Positions 18,079 through 27,115 of a stretch of DNA of 64,000 nt are shown here, one piece after another. The stretch lies in assembly GCA_947494205.1 (NCBI GenBank), contig CANLUH010000004.1, forward strand, positions 361,963 through 425,962, written 5' to 3'. Within the stretch, counting starts at the first letter, position 1. Each line of letters starts with the position of its first letter. The position numbers and the translations under genes are program-made. The stretch is from an uncultured Flavobacteriaceae bacterium. Lineage in GTDB: Bacteria > Bacteroidota > Bacteroidia > Flavobacteriales > Flavobacteriaceae. The notes below the pieces were generated by a model. The model saw only the letters and a program-made list of their open reading frames with translations. It made no database searches and was not told the origin of the DNA.

Positions 18079-18927
18079 ATGAAACATATAATAACCTACA
18101 TATTTTTACTAACTACTATATTTTCTTTTGCACAAGAAGAAGATAAAGCATTAGAATTAGCCTCTAAAAGAGCTAACAATTTAGTGTACGATGCTAACGA
18201 TTTAGCAGAAAATAATGATTTTGTTTCTGCCGAAATGGAATATCGCAAAGCGCTATCTGAAAAACCAACAAGTGTTTCAGGGACTTATAATTTAGCACAT
18301 TCTTATTATAAAAAAGGCAATTACGAAGAAGCATTATATCGTAACAAGCAAGCTGCAAAACACGCAACAAGTAAAACCGAAAAACATAAAGCGTTCCATA
18401 ACATTGGTAATATCTTAATGCAAAATAAGAAATGTAAAGAAGCAGTAGAAGCTTATAAAAGCGCATTAAGGAATGATCCAACAGACGATGAGTCTAGATA
18501 CAATTTAGGGATTGCTAAAGACTGTGCAAAACAACAACAAGAAGACCAACAAGAGGAAGACAAAGACGGCGACAATAAAAAAGATAAAAAAGAAGACGAG
18601 AATAAAGACGATAACAAGGACAAAAAAGATAAAGAAGACAAGGATAAAGAGCAAAAAGACCAAGAAGATAAAGGCGATAAAGACAAAAAAGAAGGAGACG
18701 ACCAAAAAGACGAAGACGGTAAGCCTAAAGATGAGAAAGAAGATAAAGGGAAAGAAGGAGATAATAAAAAAGAACAGCAAAAGCCACAACAGCAACCAGG
18801 ACAATTATCACCTCAGCAAATTAAAAACTTGCTAGAAGCAATGAATAATCAAGAACAAAAGGTTCAAGAGAAAATGAATGCTAAAAAGGCTAAAGGCGTT
18901 AAAATACAAACTGAAAAAGATTGGTAA
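18079..18927 (+). CDS. batC: BatC, TPR protein with a long charged low-complexity tail
   Basis: A secreted or periplasmic TPR protein: signal peptide (1-18, ending FSFA), at least three TPR units (about 35-155, for example SGTYNLAHSYYKKGNYEEALYR and YKSALRNDPTDDESRYNLG), then about 80 residues almost entirely K, D, E, Q and N, and a conserved end PQQIKNLLEAMNNQEQKVQEKM finishing in TEKDW. The tail is encoded by A/G-rich repetitive DNA that produces long but spurious open frames on both strands. BatC is thought to scaffold the Bat complex through its TPRs. Confidence 0.92.
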   Translation: MKHIITYIFLLTTIFSFAQEEDKALELASKRANNLVYDANDLAENNDFVSAEMEYRKALSEKPTSVSGTYNLAHSYYKKGNYEEALYRNKQAAKHATSKTEKHKAFHNIGNILMQNKKCKEAVEAYKSALRNDPTDDESRYNLGIAKDCAKQQQEDQQEEDKDGDNKKDKKEDENKDDNKDKKDKEDKDKEQKDQEDKGDKDKKEGDDQKDEDGKPKDEKEDKGKEGDNKKEQQKPQQQPGQLSPQQIKNLLEAMNNQEQKVQEKMNAKKAKGVKIQTEKDW

Positions 18928-19000
18928 ACGAATGATGATAGACGAATTACGATTGTAAATTTTAAATCGTAACTCAAAAATCTAAAATCGTAAATTCAAA

Positions 19001-20776
19001 ATGAAACATATAAAACACATAACATTAGTATTATTAATTTTCACTTCTGGTTTACTTTCAGCTCAAGTAAAGTTTGAAGCTAAAGTAAGTAAGAAAAAGC
19101 TTGGAGTAAATGAACGCTTAAGAGTAGACTTCGTAATGGATAAAGACGGAGATAACTTTAACGCTCCTAATTTTGAAAACTTTAAAATTGTTGCAGGACC
19201 AAACCAATCGGTAAGCACATCTTGGATTAATGGTAAACGCACCTATAAAAAAACATATAGCTTTTTCTTAGCTCCAAAAAAACGCGGAAACTTTACAATA
19301 AAACAAGCTACTATTGTCGTTAATGATCAAATTTATAAAACATCACCTATAAAAGTTACAGTTACTAAACCTGTAGAAAAACCTAAAGATGGTAATAATG
19401 CCGATTATATAGCTTCAGAAAATATTCATTTAGTCGCTAGCGTTTCAAACTCTAATCCTTATTTAAACCAAGCTATAACTGTAGAATACCGCTTATATGT
19501 TTCACCGAATACCGGTGTTAGTAACTGGCGAGAAATAGACAATCCTACCTTCGATGGTTTTTGGAGTCAAAATACCAGTAGTAAAGGACAAAAAATAAAG
19601 AATGGCACATACAAAGGAGAAGATTACAGGTATGTAACATTACATAAATACACATTGTACCCTCAAAAAACTGGTAAGTTAGACATAGAACCTTTAAGTC
19701 TAGATATAACTGTAGATGTTCCTACTAGTCGTAGAGATATTTTTGGAGGACGTTTAATGACACAAGTACACAAAACAGTATCGGCAGGCAAACGTACTAT
19801 AAATGTAAAACCATTACCAGAAGAAGGGAAACCATTAGATTTTACAGGAGCCGTTGGTGAGTTTAATTTTAACTTATCGACCTCTAAAACAGAATTAAAT
19901 GCCACAGAATCTTTACAAGCCAAAATAGAAGTTTCAGGAAAAGGGAATTTAAAATTATTTGAGCTCCCAAAACTAAACGTACCAAGCGCATTAGAAGTTT
20001 ACGAACCAGAACACCAAGAAGCAGTTAAAACCAATGCTTCAGGTATGCAGGGACGTATTTCAGACACCTACACCATTGTTCCACAATACAAAGGTAAATA
20101 TCCTATTCCTAGTATTTCGTTTTCTTATTTCGATCTTAAAACCGAAACTTACAAACGACTATCTACTAACGAAACCGTAATTAATGTTTTAGAAGGACCA
20201 ACTATTGCTAACACGGATAATACAGAAAGCACTGCAAATAATACTAGTAAACAAGCTGTTGTTTTAAATAGCAATCAATTTGCGTTTATAAAAACAAAAG
20301 CAAATTTAATCCCTAAAGAGGATACTCCATTCTTTAAATCTACAACTTTTTGGACTACCTTATTTGTTCCTTTTTTAGCAATACCATTAGCTATTGTATT
20401 TAGGAGAAAGAAAGCAGAACGCGATGCAGATGTTACAGGTAACAGAATAAGAAAAGCTGACCGTTTAGCAAAACGCTATTTAGGAGAAGCTAAAAAAGCG
20501 TTAGGCAATAAAGAAGCATTTTATATTGCTTTAGAGAAAGCTTTACATAACTATTTAAAAGCAAAACTTAATATAGAAACTAGCGAGTTTAGTAAAGACA
20601 GAATTAAAACATTATTAGCAGAACGAAAAGTAGAATCTTCTGTTATTTTAGATTTTGAAAGCCTTTTAGAAAGTTGTGAATTAGCAAGATACACGCCAAT
20701 TACTTCGGTAACCATGCAGCAAGATTATGATAAAGCAGCACAAACCATTAATAAAATAGACAAACAAATTAGATAA
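19001..20776 (+). CDS. batD: BatD, oxygen-tolerance membrane protein
   Basis: A 591-residue protein with a signal peptide (1-21, ending LLSA), several Ig-like beta domains (VKFEAKVSKKKLGVNERLRVDF, then SNPYLNQAITVEYRLYVSPN, then LSTSKTELNATESLQAKIEVSG), a transmembrane helix at about 448-468 (WTTLFVPFLAIPLAIVF), and a cytoplasmic helical tail with DRIKTLLAERKVESSVILDFESLLESCELARYTP-type sequence. Length and layout match BatD. It is followed 30 nt later by batE. The preceding 73-nt gap has TTACGATT/AATCGTAA, a minor inverted repeat. Confidence 0.93.
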   Translation: MKHIKHITLVLLIFTSGLLSAQVKFEAKVSKKKLGVNERLRVDFVMDKDGDNFNAPNFENFKIVAGPNQSVSTSWINGKRTYKKTYSFFLAPKKRGNFTIKQATIVVNDQIYKTSPIKVTVTKPVEKPKDGNNADYIASENIHLVASVSNSNPYLNQAITVEYRLYVSPNTGVSNWREIDNPTFDGFWSQNTSSKGQKIKNGTYKGEDYRYVTLHKYTLYPQKTGKLDIEPLSLDITVDVPTSRRDIFGGRLMTQVHKTVSAGKRTINVKPLPEEGKPLDFTGAVGEFNFNLSTSKTELNATESLQAKIEVSGKGNLKLFELPKLNVPSALEVYEPEHQEAVKTNASGMQGRISDTYTIVPQYKGKYPIPSISFSYFDLKTETYKRLSTNETVINVLEGPTIANTDNTESTANNTSKQAVVLNSNQFAFIKTKANLIPKEDTPFFKSTTFWTTLFVPFLAIPLAIVFRRKKAERDADVTGNRIRKADRLAKRYLGEAKKALGNKEAFYIALEKALHNYLKAKLNIETSEFSKDRIKTLLAERKVESSVILDFESLLESCELARYTPITSVTMQQDYDKAAQTINKIDKQIR

Positions 20777-20806
20777 GTTTTGTTTAGCATAAAGATTATA
20801 AAAGCA

Positions 20807-21559
20807 ATGAAATCATTACTATACCTATTACTTTTTATTTTTAGCGGACAGCTTATTGCACAAAACAATACTGTTGTTTTCGAGCAAGCCAATGCATTAT
20901 ACAATGAAGGTAAATATGCAGAGGCTTTAGATAAATACAACACCATTTTAGAAGGTGATAAACACTCCGCAGAACTCTATTATAATATTGCGAATGCGCA
21001 TTATAAATTAAACCATATTGCTCCAAGTATTTATTATTATGAAAAAGCTGCCAAACTATCGCCTAATGATACCGATATACAAAACAACATTAGCTATGCT
21101 AATAATATGAAAATTGATGCTATAGAAACGTTACCAGAAATAGGTATTAAAAAGTTTATGCGAAACATAACTAACAGTTTCACTTTCGACGGCTGGGCAA
21201 AATTATCTGTAGCCTTAGTATTTAGTTTTGTTATTCTATTTCTGCTCTATTACTTTACATACGCAACAACAACAAAACGTTTATATTTTATAGGTAGCTT
21301 AGCCTCTATTTTTCTAGCTTGTATTGCTTTAGCATTTACCTTTCATAATTATAACTTAGTCCAAAAAGACCAAGCAGCTATTGTATTTACACAAGAAACT
21401 CAAGTTAAAAGCGAACCAAATACTAGAAGCGATGAAGCATTTACATTGCACGAAGGGACTAAAGTTCAGATTTTAGATGAAGTAAATGATTGGAAAAAAA
21501 TAAAGATTGCAGACGGCAAAACTGGTTGGATTTCTGAAAAGGATATTAAGGAACTTTAA
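20807..21559 (+). CDS. batE: BatE, TPR and SH3-like membrane protein
   Basis: The last gene of the Bat operon. I use ATG 20807 (MKSLLYLLLFIFSGQLIAQ, a clean signal peptide); TTG 20780 would add nine residues before it. TPR units span about 25-110 (ANALYNEGKYAEALDKYNTILEG and AELYYNIANAHYKLNHIAPSIYYYEKAAKL). Two transmembrane helices follow (about 133-153 and 160-180), then a bacterial SH3-like domain (TQVKSEPNTRSDEAFTLHEGTKVQILDEVNDWKKI, ending GWISEKDIKEL). This matches BatE architecture in Bacteroidota. Confidence 0.92.
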   Translation: MKSLLYLLLFIFSGQLIAQNNTVVFEQANALYNEGKYAEALDKYNTILEGDKHSAELYYNIANAHYKLNHIAPSIYYYEKAAKLSPNDTDIQNNISYANNMKIDAIETLPEIGIKKFMRNITNSFTFDGWAKLSVALVFSFVILFLLYYFTYATTTKRLYFIGSLASIFLACIALAFTFHNYNLVQKDQAAIVFTQETQVKSEPNTRSDEAFTLHEGTKVQILDEVNDWKKIKIADGKTGWISEKDIKEL

Positions 21560-21565
21560 TTCTTG

Positions 21566-21868
21566 ATGTTTCGCTCATTCAAAAACACACTCTTTTTTAA
21601 AACATTAAAAGTTATACTTCTATTTCAGAAAAAAATAGTCCTCATATCTTACTGTATTGCTATAGTATTGGGCATTTTATTTACTGAAAAACTAATTGTT
21701 GGCTTTAGCTATTTATTAATAGCTCCACTTATTCATTTTTTTCTTTATAACATTAAGAGTAAATACGAATATTACTACTACTATAATTTAGGTATAAGTA
21801 ATGCTACATTATGGAGCTCAACAATTGTAATTGGCATATTAAATTTAATTATCCTAGCAATTATATGA
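21566..21868 (+). CDS. Small three-helix membrane protein, likely partner of the following ABC ATPase
   Basis: A 100-residue hydrophobic protein with three predicted helices (about 22-40, 44-62, 80-99) and a Tyr-rich loop KYEYYYYYNLGIS. I do not recognise a family. Its stop overlaps the start of the ABC ATPase by 4 nt (ATGA), so the two are translationally coupled and it may be a minimal membrane partner. At 100 residues it is far smaller than a normal permease and could be a truncated one. ATG 21566 is preferred over TTG 21563. Confidence 0.6.
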   Translation: MFRSFKNTLFFKTLKVILLFQKKIVLISYCIAIVLGILFTEKLIVGFSYLLIAPLIHFFLYNIKSKYEYYYYYNLGISNATLWSSTIVIGILNLIILAII

Positions 21869-22545
21869 GTAAACTTCAAGTAGAAAATATAAGGAAAGCC
21901 TATAAAAATAAAACTGTATTAAGTGAGGTTTTTATGTCTTGTGAAAAAGGCGAAATTAAAGGATTAATTGGACGTAATGGCTCTGGAAAATCTACGCTTT
22001 TAAAAATTGTTTTTGGAACCGAAAAGGCGGAATCTAAATTCGTTAGAATAGGACATAAAGTGATAAAAAATGTGTCTGACGGCAGGAGCCTAATTAATTA
22101 TTTACCACAAGACAACTTTCTCCCAAATAATGTATCTATTAAAATAGTAATAAGCTTATTTCTTGATGAAGACAACAAAGCTATTCTCTTCGAAAACGAC
22201 TATATAAAACCGCTTTTAAATAAGAAAAATGAACACTTATCTGGTGGCGAAAAAAGAATCATTGAAATTTTACTAATGGTGCACTCTAAAGCTGATTTTG
22301 TTTTATTAGACGAACCTTTTAATGGATTAAGTCCTATTCTTAAAGAGTACATAATAAAGTACATTAAAACAATAAAATCCTCTAAGGGTTTTATTATAAC
22401 AGACCATGATTACGAAACTGTAATTAGTCTAGCAGATAATATTATGTACTTACAAAATGGTTTTATAAGAGACATTACTGATACAAAAGAATTGGTTGGG
22501 TTGGGTTATATAACAAGAACAGTGTATAATAGCATCTACAATTAA
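21865..22545 (+). CDS. ABC transporter ATP-binding protein
   Basis: A 226-residue ABC ATPase: Walker A GLIGRNGSGKSTLLK, Q-loop region YLPQDNF, signature HLSGGEKRI, Walker B FVLLDEPFNGLSP and the switch His in IITDHDYE. ATG 21865 gives MSKLQVENIRKAYK, the expected beginning of the fold; an upstream in-frame ATG would put 18 residues inside the neighbouring gene. No full-length permease is adjacent, only the 100-residue membrane protein. Substrate unknown. It is convergent with the methyltransferase gene, 25 nt away. Confidence 0.85.
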   Translation: MSKLQVENIRKAYKNKTVLSEVFMSCEKGEIKGLIGRNGSGKSTLLKIVFGTEKAESKFVRIGHKVIKNVSDGRSLINYLPQDNFLPNNVSIKIVISLFLDEDNKAILFENDYIKPLLNKKNEHLSGGEKRIIEILLMVHSKADFVLLDEPFNGLSPILKEYIIKYIKTIKSSKGFIITDHDYETVISLADNIMYLQNGFIRDITDTKELVGLGYITRTVYNSIYN

Positions 22546-22570
22546 TTATATATTTTCCTAATAATACTGC

Positions 22571-23248
22571 TTAAAATAGCTTATAAAGTGTCGTCATTAT
22601 AATTCCTTTTCCATCACCCAAATCAATAGACAATAATTCTTTTTCTTCTTTAATGTTTAAATTAAATGGTGGTACTAATACATTTATTCCGCTTTGTTTT
22701 TTTAATCGAATGCCCTGCCCCGAAATAATATCTTTATTAGGCGAAAAATCGCCTTTAGGAAGATGCTCCGTTAAAATAACATATTTAAAATGGGTAAGCT
22801 TGTTTACTACGGCTTCAACTTCAGCATTCGATAAGTGTTGCAATACTTGTCTTAAAATAACACAATCTCCAGATGGCAAATTATCTTTTGCAATATCTAA
22901 GCAATAAAACTCTAAATGATTAGCTTTAAAAGTCTCTTTATTATACGTAATAAGGTTTTCTACTATATCTACTGCATTATATTTTTTAGTGTATTGTAAC
23001 AGCTGCTTCCCTATATTAAAATCACCACAACCTAAATCGCATACAGTAATCGGTGCTTTAAAAGACTTTAAAAACGCAGTTACAACTTCTATATAAGGAT
23101 TTATTATCTCAGGAAGGTGAGAGCCTTCTCCCGAGTAAAATTTAGAATCATTATTTCCCCAAAGGTTCTTATCGTAAATTTGCTCCATGGCTGCTTTAGT
23201 GGGCCAAGGTGTTTTTATGCGTTTAGCTCCATTTTCTTTAGACTTCAT
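22571..23248 (-). CDS. Class I SAM-dependent methyltransferase
   Basis: A 225-residue Rossmann-fold methyltransferase. Motif I is VCDLGCGDFNIGKQL (about 70-84), the acidic motif II region is NAVDIVENLI, and motif post-I/IV is CVILRQVLQHLSNAEV. The N-terminus TPWPTKAAMEQIYDKNLWG resembles small flavobacterial methyltransferases of unknown substrate. It is transcribed alone and ends convergently with the ABC ATPase gene. What it methylates cannot be told. Confidence 0.8.
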   Translation of the reverse strand: MKSKENGAKRIKTPWPTKAAMEQIYDKNLWGNNDSKFYSGEGSHLPEIINPYIEVVTAFLKSFKAPITVCDLGCGDFNIGKQLLQYTKKYNAVDIVENLITYNKETFKANHLEFYCLDIAKDNLPSGDCVILRQVLQHLSNAEVEAVVNKLTHFKYVILTEHLPKGDFSPNKDIISGQGIRLKKQSGINVLVPPFNLNIKEEKELLSIDLGDGKGIIMTTLYKLF

Positions 23249-23288
23249 ATTATAAAATGGTTACTATTCTAAAAACAATCAATATTAA

Positions 23289-23807
23289 TTAAGATTCTGT
23301 TTGCTCTTCCTCTTGTTCTGTTTCCCCATCATTTATAATACTAGGAAAAATCATAGGCGCTAAAGACTTTACTGGTTTGTACAATATAGAATTGTTAATC
23401 TCTTCCTCATTTACAAACGTAATCGTATTATTCATTTTATTAAAAACGATTAATACTACACTTAAAATTAGACCTATTTTAAGCGCTCCAAATACGCCAC
23501 CAAGTAACTTGTTTAAAATACCTAAAGACGCAAAATCTGCTAATTTAGTTAACGCTTTTCCTGCTAAAGCAATAACCACAATAATAAGAACAAAAGTAAT
23601 AGCAAAAGCTGTAATATTAATGGTTTGCTCGTTCCACTCCGTTTTACTTTCTAGATAAGACGCTGCAAAATTACTAAAATGTATCGCGCCATAAACACCA
23701 CCAACTAAAGCAACAAGAGAAGCAACCTCAACAAAAAGTCCTTTCATAAAACCACGAACTAATCCAAACAATAATAACGCAGCCAAAACAATATCTATAA
23801 CAGCCAT
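23289..23807 (-). CDS. CvpA family membrane protein
   Basis: A 172-residue inner-membrane protein with four hydrophobic helices (about 3-20, 28-46, 64-84, 103-125). The N-terminal pattern MAVIDIVLAALLLFGLVRGFMKGLFVEVASLVAL is typical of CvpA (seen in parts: LVRGFMKGLFVEV). The tail is acidic (ETEQEEEQTES). CvpA is linked to colicin V production in E. coli and to envelope stress in other bacteria. It lies 40 nt upstream of, and co-directional with, the methyltransferase gene. Confidence 0.85.
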   Translation of the reverse strand: MAVIDIVLAALLLFGLVRGFMKGLFVEVASLVALVGGVYGAIHFSNFAASYLESKTEWNEQTINITAFAITFVLIIVVIALAGKALTKLADFASLGILNKLLGGVFGALKIGLILSVVLIVFNKMNNTITFVNEEEINNSILYKPVKSLAPMIFPSIINDGETEQEEEQTES

Positions 23808-23897
23808 AATAATATATTTTAATGTGTAAATATAACTTAACTTTGCAACTATTATTTTTATAACGAAAAAAAAGATACCCTTTTAGGGTAAATAAAT

Positions 23898-24254
23898 ATG
23901 TCTAGAGATCACGAATTAAAAGAACGATGGGAGTTGGTAGTACAAAAACTATCTAGCCAATTTGCAGATGGAGATACCTTAGATTTAGATGCTATTATCT
24001 ATTTAATAGGCGTACAAGAGTTAGGACAGTTAGAACGTAAGTTTAAGAAAGACCATAAGTTAGATTTAATGCATATTGCTATTTGCAAACTACTAACACC
24101 TTATGGTTATTACGAATTCGATTTTGTAGACGAAGACGGTTGGCCACATTATAAAATAAAAGAAGAATTACCACATTTAAAAGCAGGAGAACAAAGTGTT
24201 TTAATGAAAGAAGCCATTGTAAACTACTTTTTAGAAACCGAGTTTATAAGTTAA
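23898..24254 (+). CDS. Conserved hypothetical protein
   Basis: A 118-residue soluble protein, acidic, with no signal peptide. I recognise it only as a type of hypothetical protein seen next to pheS in flavobacteria. Visible features are an N-terminal helix (SRDHELKERWELVVQKLSSQF) and aromatic-rich stretch YGYYEFDFVDEDGWPHYK. A TAACTTTG box at 23838-23845 could be its -7 element, though no TTG box is correctly placed. It is divergent from cvpA. Confidence 0.65.
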   Translation: MSRDHELKERWELVVQKLSSQFADGDTLDLDAIIYLIGVQELGQLERKFKKDHKLDLMHIAICKLLTPYGYYEFDFVDEDGWPHYKIKEELPHLKAGEQSVLMKEAIVNYFLETEFIS

Positions 24255-24312
24255 AAGTTATTCTTGGCATTCTGTTTCACGACTTTTTATAAAATAATTA
24301 AAAAAACAACCT

Positions 24313-24735
24313 ATGAGACCATTAAAACTAGTGTTATTAAGTGTTTTTGCAGTTATCTTTTTAGTAAGTTTATCTAGCAATACTCCATTTCAAAAAAAAC
24401 AAAATACTATAGTTGGTACGTGGAAATTTTATAAATCTTTTGAAAATAACGTTGAAGATATCTTAAAACCATGCGAAGACAAAACCACCATGGCTTTTTC
24501 CGCAAATGGAGTATTTTCGGGCTCTAATTACAAAGATATCAATGGAGCTTGTGAATTAGACGATAACATTATTGGAACTTGGACAAAACGAGGGCGTTTT
24601 TATGATATTAGTTTTGAAGAAGAAATACAAGCCATAAAATTTATTTTTGAAGATAATAATACCTTTTATTTTGAATACAGCTATGAAAAAAAGGGTTCTA
24701 CCATTACTTCTAAGGAAATGTTTAAAAGACAATAA
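24313..24735 (+). CDS. Exported lipocalin-like small protein
   Basis: A 140-residue protein with an N-terminal signal/anchor helix (about 4-21). The remainder is beta-rich: IVGTWKFYKSFENN, then MAFSANGVFSGSNY, IIGTWTKRGRFYDISF and FEDNNTFYFEYSYE. The IVGTW/IIGTW repeats are typical of lipocalin-like domains of Bacteroidota. There is no lipobox cysteine, so it is probably periplasmic or anchored by the N-terminal helix. Function unknown. Confidence 0.65.
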   Translation: MRPLKLVLLSVFAVIFLVSLSSNTPFQKKQNTIVGTWKFYKSFENNVEDILKPCEDKTTMAFSANGVFSGSNYKDINGACELDDNIIGTWTKRGRFYDISFEEEIQAIKFIFEDNNTFYFEYSYEKKGSTITSKEMFKRQ

Positions 24736-24818
24736 GTAAAAGCCATTCTCGTAATTAAATTGAAAATATTTTTATACGAGATATTTTAAATAGCAAACGG
24801 TATTATGCATAAAATGAT

Positions 24819-24826
24819 TAAATTTG
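24819..24826 (+). promoter_or_regulatory. Candidate -7 box of pheS
   Basis: TAAATTTG matches the Bacteroidota TANNTTTG consensus and sits 23 nt before the chosen pheS start. No TTG is seen at the -33 distance, so support is partial. Confidence 0.4.
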
Positions 24827-24848
24827 CCCTCATTTTATAATGAGCATC

Positions 24849-25868
24849 ATGATAGACAGGATAAAAGAACTTATCGCAGAAGCAGAAGCATTTAAAGCAC
24901 AATCTAAAGAAGAGGTTGAAGCGTTCCGTATAAAATACTTAGGTAAAAAAGGATTACTAAATGACTTTTTTGCTGAATTTAAAAATGTAGCTAAAGAACA
25001 AAGGAAAGAATTTGGTCAAACGGTTAATAAGCTTAAAAAGACTGCTGAAGACAAAGTAGCCGCTTTAAAAAACGAGTTGGAAGCTAATGAAGAAGATAAA
25101 GGGTTATTTGGCGATTTATCACGCCCTGGAGAACCTATTGCTTTAGGTGCACGCCACCCCATATCGTTAGTAAAAAACCAAATTACAGATATATTTTCTC
25201 GTATAGGATTTAATGTTAGTGAAGGTCCAGAAATTGAAGACGACTGGCATAACTTTACAGCATTAAACTTACCAGAATATCACCCAGCAAGAGATATGCA
25301 GGATACGTTTTTTATTCAAACAAATCCAGATATTTTATTACGTACACACACCAGTTCTGTGCAAGTGCGTTATATGGAGAATAACCAACCGCCTATTCGT
25401 ACTATATCTCCTGGAAGAGTATATAGAAACGAGGCTATTTCGGCACGTTCTCATTGCTTTTTTCACCAAGTGGAAGGGTTATATATAGATAAAGATGTAA
25501 GCTTTGCAGATTTAAAGCAAACCCTACAATACTTTACTACAGAATTGTTTGGGAAATCTAAAATTAGATTACGCCCATCGTACTTTCCATTTACAGAGCC
25601 TAGTGCAGAAATAGATGTCTATTGGGGACTAGAAACCGAAACCGATTATAAAATTACAAAAGGTACAGGTTGGCTAGAAATTGGTGGTTGTGGTATGGTA
25701 GACCCTAACGTTTTAGAAAACTGTAAAATAGACTCTACCGAATATTCAGGATTTGCTTTTGGTGTTGGTATCGATCGTATTGCGATGTTATTACACCAAA
25801 TAAGCGATATTCGTTTACTAAGTGAAAACGATGTGCGTTTCTTAGAGCAGTTTAAGAGTGCTTTATAA
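24849..25868 (+). CDS. pheS: Phenylalanine-tRNA ligase alpha subunit
   Basis: Catalytic alpha subunit of cytosolic PheRS, charging tRNA-Phe with phenylalanine as an alpha2beta2 enzyme. An N-terminal coiled coil (about 1-85) is followed by the class II core: GARHPISLVKNQI, motif 2 region RTISPGRVYRNE with HCFFHQVEGLYIDKDVSF, and motif 3 GFAFGVGIDRIAMLL; TGWLEIGGCGMV carries the Phe-pocket region. ATG 24849 (MIDRIKEL) fits the family; ATG 24840 would add MSI. Length of 339 is normal. pheT is not adjacent, as is common in this group. Confidence 0.96.
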   Translation: MIDRIKELIAEAEAFKAQSKEEVEAFRIKYLGKKGLLNDFFAEFKNVAKEQRKEFGQTVNKLKKTAEDKVAALKNELEANEEDKGLFGDLSRPGEPIALGARHPISLVKNQITDIFSRIGFNVSEGPEIEDDWHNFTALNLPEYHPARDMQDTFFIQTNPDILLRTHTSSVQVRYMENNQPPIRTISPGRVYRNEAISARSHCFFHQVEGLYIDKDVSFADLKQTLQYFTTELFGKSKIRLRPSYFPFTEPSAEIDVYWGLETETDYKITKGTGWLEIGGCGMVDPNVLENCKIDSTEYSGFAFGVGIDRIAMLLHQISDIRLLSENDVRFLEQFKSAL

Positions 25869-25892
25869 AAGTAACAAATACTATATAATATA

Positions 25893-25930
25893 AAAACGCC
25901 AGATGTAATTACATCTGGCGTTTTGTTTTT
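25893..25930. terminator. Bidirectional terminator between pheS and the 25960 gene
   Basis: A perfect 28-nt palindrome (25895-25922, arm AACGCCAGATGTAA) is flanked by A on the left and TTTTGTTTTTT on the right. Strong for pheS; for the convergent minus-strand gene the T-tract is shorter. Confidence 0.88.
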
Positions 25931-25959
25931 TCACTCCTGTACAAACAAGATATTTTTTT

Positions 25960-27093
25960 TTAACTTAACGTAATCTCATACACTTCTGTATTATCTAAAG
26001 CATAATTACCAGAGATATCTTCAATTTTCTTTTCGTTAGCATCATCAAAATACGTAATTCTAAATTGCTTAATCTGGTCTTCTGGATACGAATTAATATC
26101 TAGAGCAATAACACCATTAGCGTCAGATGTTTTACTGGCTTTAAATTTATATTCGGTTAACACATCTACCGTTGCTTTTAAAGGGTTTCCTTTTAAGCTA
26201 ATAAACTTTGCTTTAAAATGCTGAGTAATCTTTTCTGGTTCGTCTACATAATTTTTATGTTGTTGATTGGTGTTTTGATGTTTGTTTCTGTAAAACCCTA
26301 AGTGGATATTATTAGATACATCGTCTAAAAAAGTATTATAACCTTTCTTTTCTGCATCATCAAAATACTTACAAGACTCACTAGTATGTAATCTAGAAAA
26401 CTCTACTTCTTTACTGTATTTTTTTCTATTTCTCCAATTAGAAATCGCTACTACAGAACGTTTAAATAAGTAGAATACAAATAAACCAGCCAATACTTCT
26501 AACACATAAAACAATACTGGTAAAATATCTTGTATTCCAAAAGCAGACTCACGTATACCTGCAGCTATTTCTCTTGCGACTCTTTCTTTAGAGAAGTAAA
26601 ATATTGCTGCACCAATAGCAACAAATAGAATAAAGCCAAAAACGGCTTGCCCTTTGGCATGTTTCATAACCCCTTTTCTAATATCGGAATCTGGTCTGGA
26701 GTTATTTGCTGGAATTTTCTTTTCTTCAAAAAAGCGTTTGTTTCTTATGTGCGAGCTTAAAATACCTACCAATAATTCGGCAATAACAATAGATATAAAT
26801 ATAATTCCTATACCAATTACCCATGGCGCTTGTGGTAAAATGTCTCTATAAATTTCTCTACTAAAATAGTACTCTAAAATACAGATTACTACAAAAGCAA
26901 TAGTAAATGGCACCACATAAGCATTAGACATTATTTTGTCCCATTGCATCAGTTTTTCTTCATTAGGCTTTAAAATATTAAACGTATCTCTTGCACGTTT
27001 AGAAGCCGAGTTTGCTCTTGATGCTACTTCATCTGAAATTGAGTATAAGTTTTCAGAATCGTCTGTAGAGGGTTTATTCCAGTTAATAATCAT
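25960..27093 (-). CDS. Four-helix membrane protein of unknown function, partner of a vWA lipoprotein
   Basis: A 377-residue protein I do not recognise. A cytoplasmic N-terminus (EVASRANSASKRARDTFN) precedes helices at about 58-80, 90-112, 148-168 and 190-211, with a charged loop containing FFEEKKIPANNSRPDS. The C-terminal part (about 290-377) is beta-rich and soluble (FISLKGNPLKATVDVLTEYKF, then GNYALDNTEVYEITLS). It lies 22 nt behind the vWA lipoprotein gene, so the two form a bicistronic operon. A role at the inner membrane together with a vWA partner is inference. Confidence 0.65.
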   Translation of the reverse strand: MIINWNKPSTDDSENLYSISDEVASRANSASKRARDTFNILKPNEEKLMQWDKIMSNAYVVPFTIAFVVICILEYYFSREIYRDILPQAPWVIGIGIIFISIVIAELLVGILSSHIRNKRFFEEKKIPANNSRPDSDIRKGVMKHAKGQAVFGFILFVAIGAAIFYFSKERVAREIAAGIRESAFGIQDILPVLFYVLEVLAGLFVFYLFKRSVVAISNWRNRKKYSKEVEFSRLHTSESCKYFDDAEKKGYNTFLDDVSNNIHLGFYRNKHQNTNQQHKNYVDEPEKITQHFKAKFISLKGNPLKATVDVLTEYKFKASKTSDANGVIALDINSYPEDQIKQFRITYFDDANEKKIEDISGNYALDNTEVYEITLS

Positions 27094-27115
27094 AGGTTAG
27101 TGTATTTATCTTTTT

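Noticed and set aside
18453..18835. Long open frames on both strands over the batC tail
   Set aside because: They arise from the A/G-rich repeat encoding the K/D/E tail; compositions are extreme (all Ser/Leu or all Lys/Thr) and they have no independent start context.
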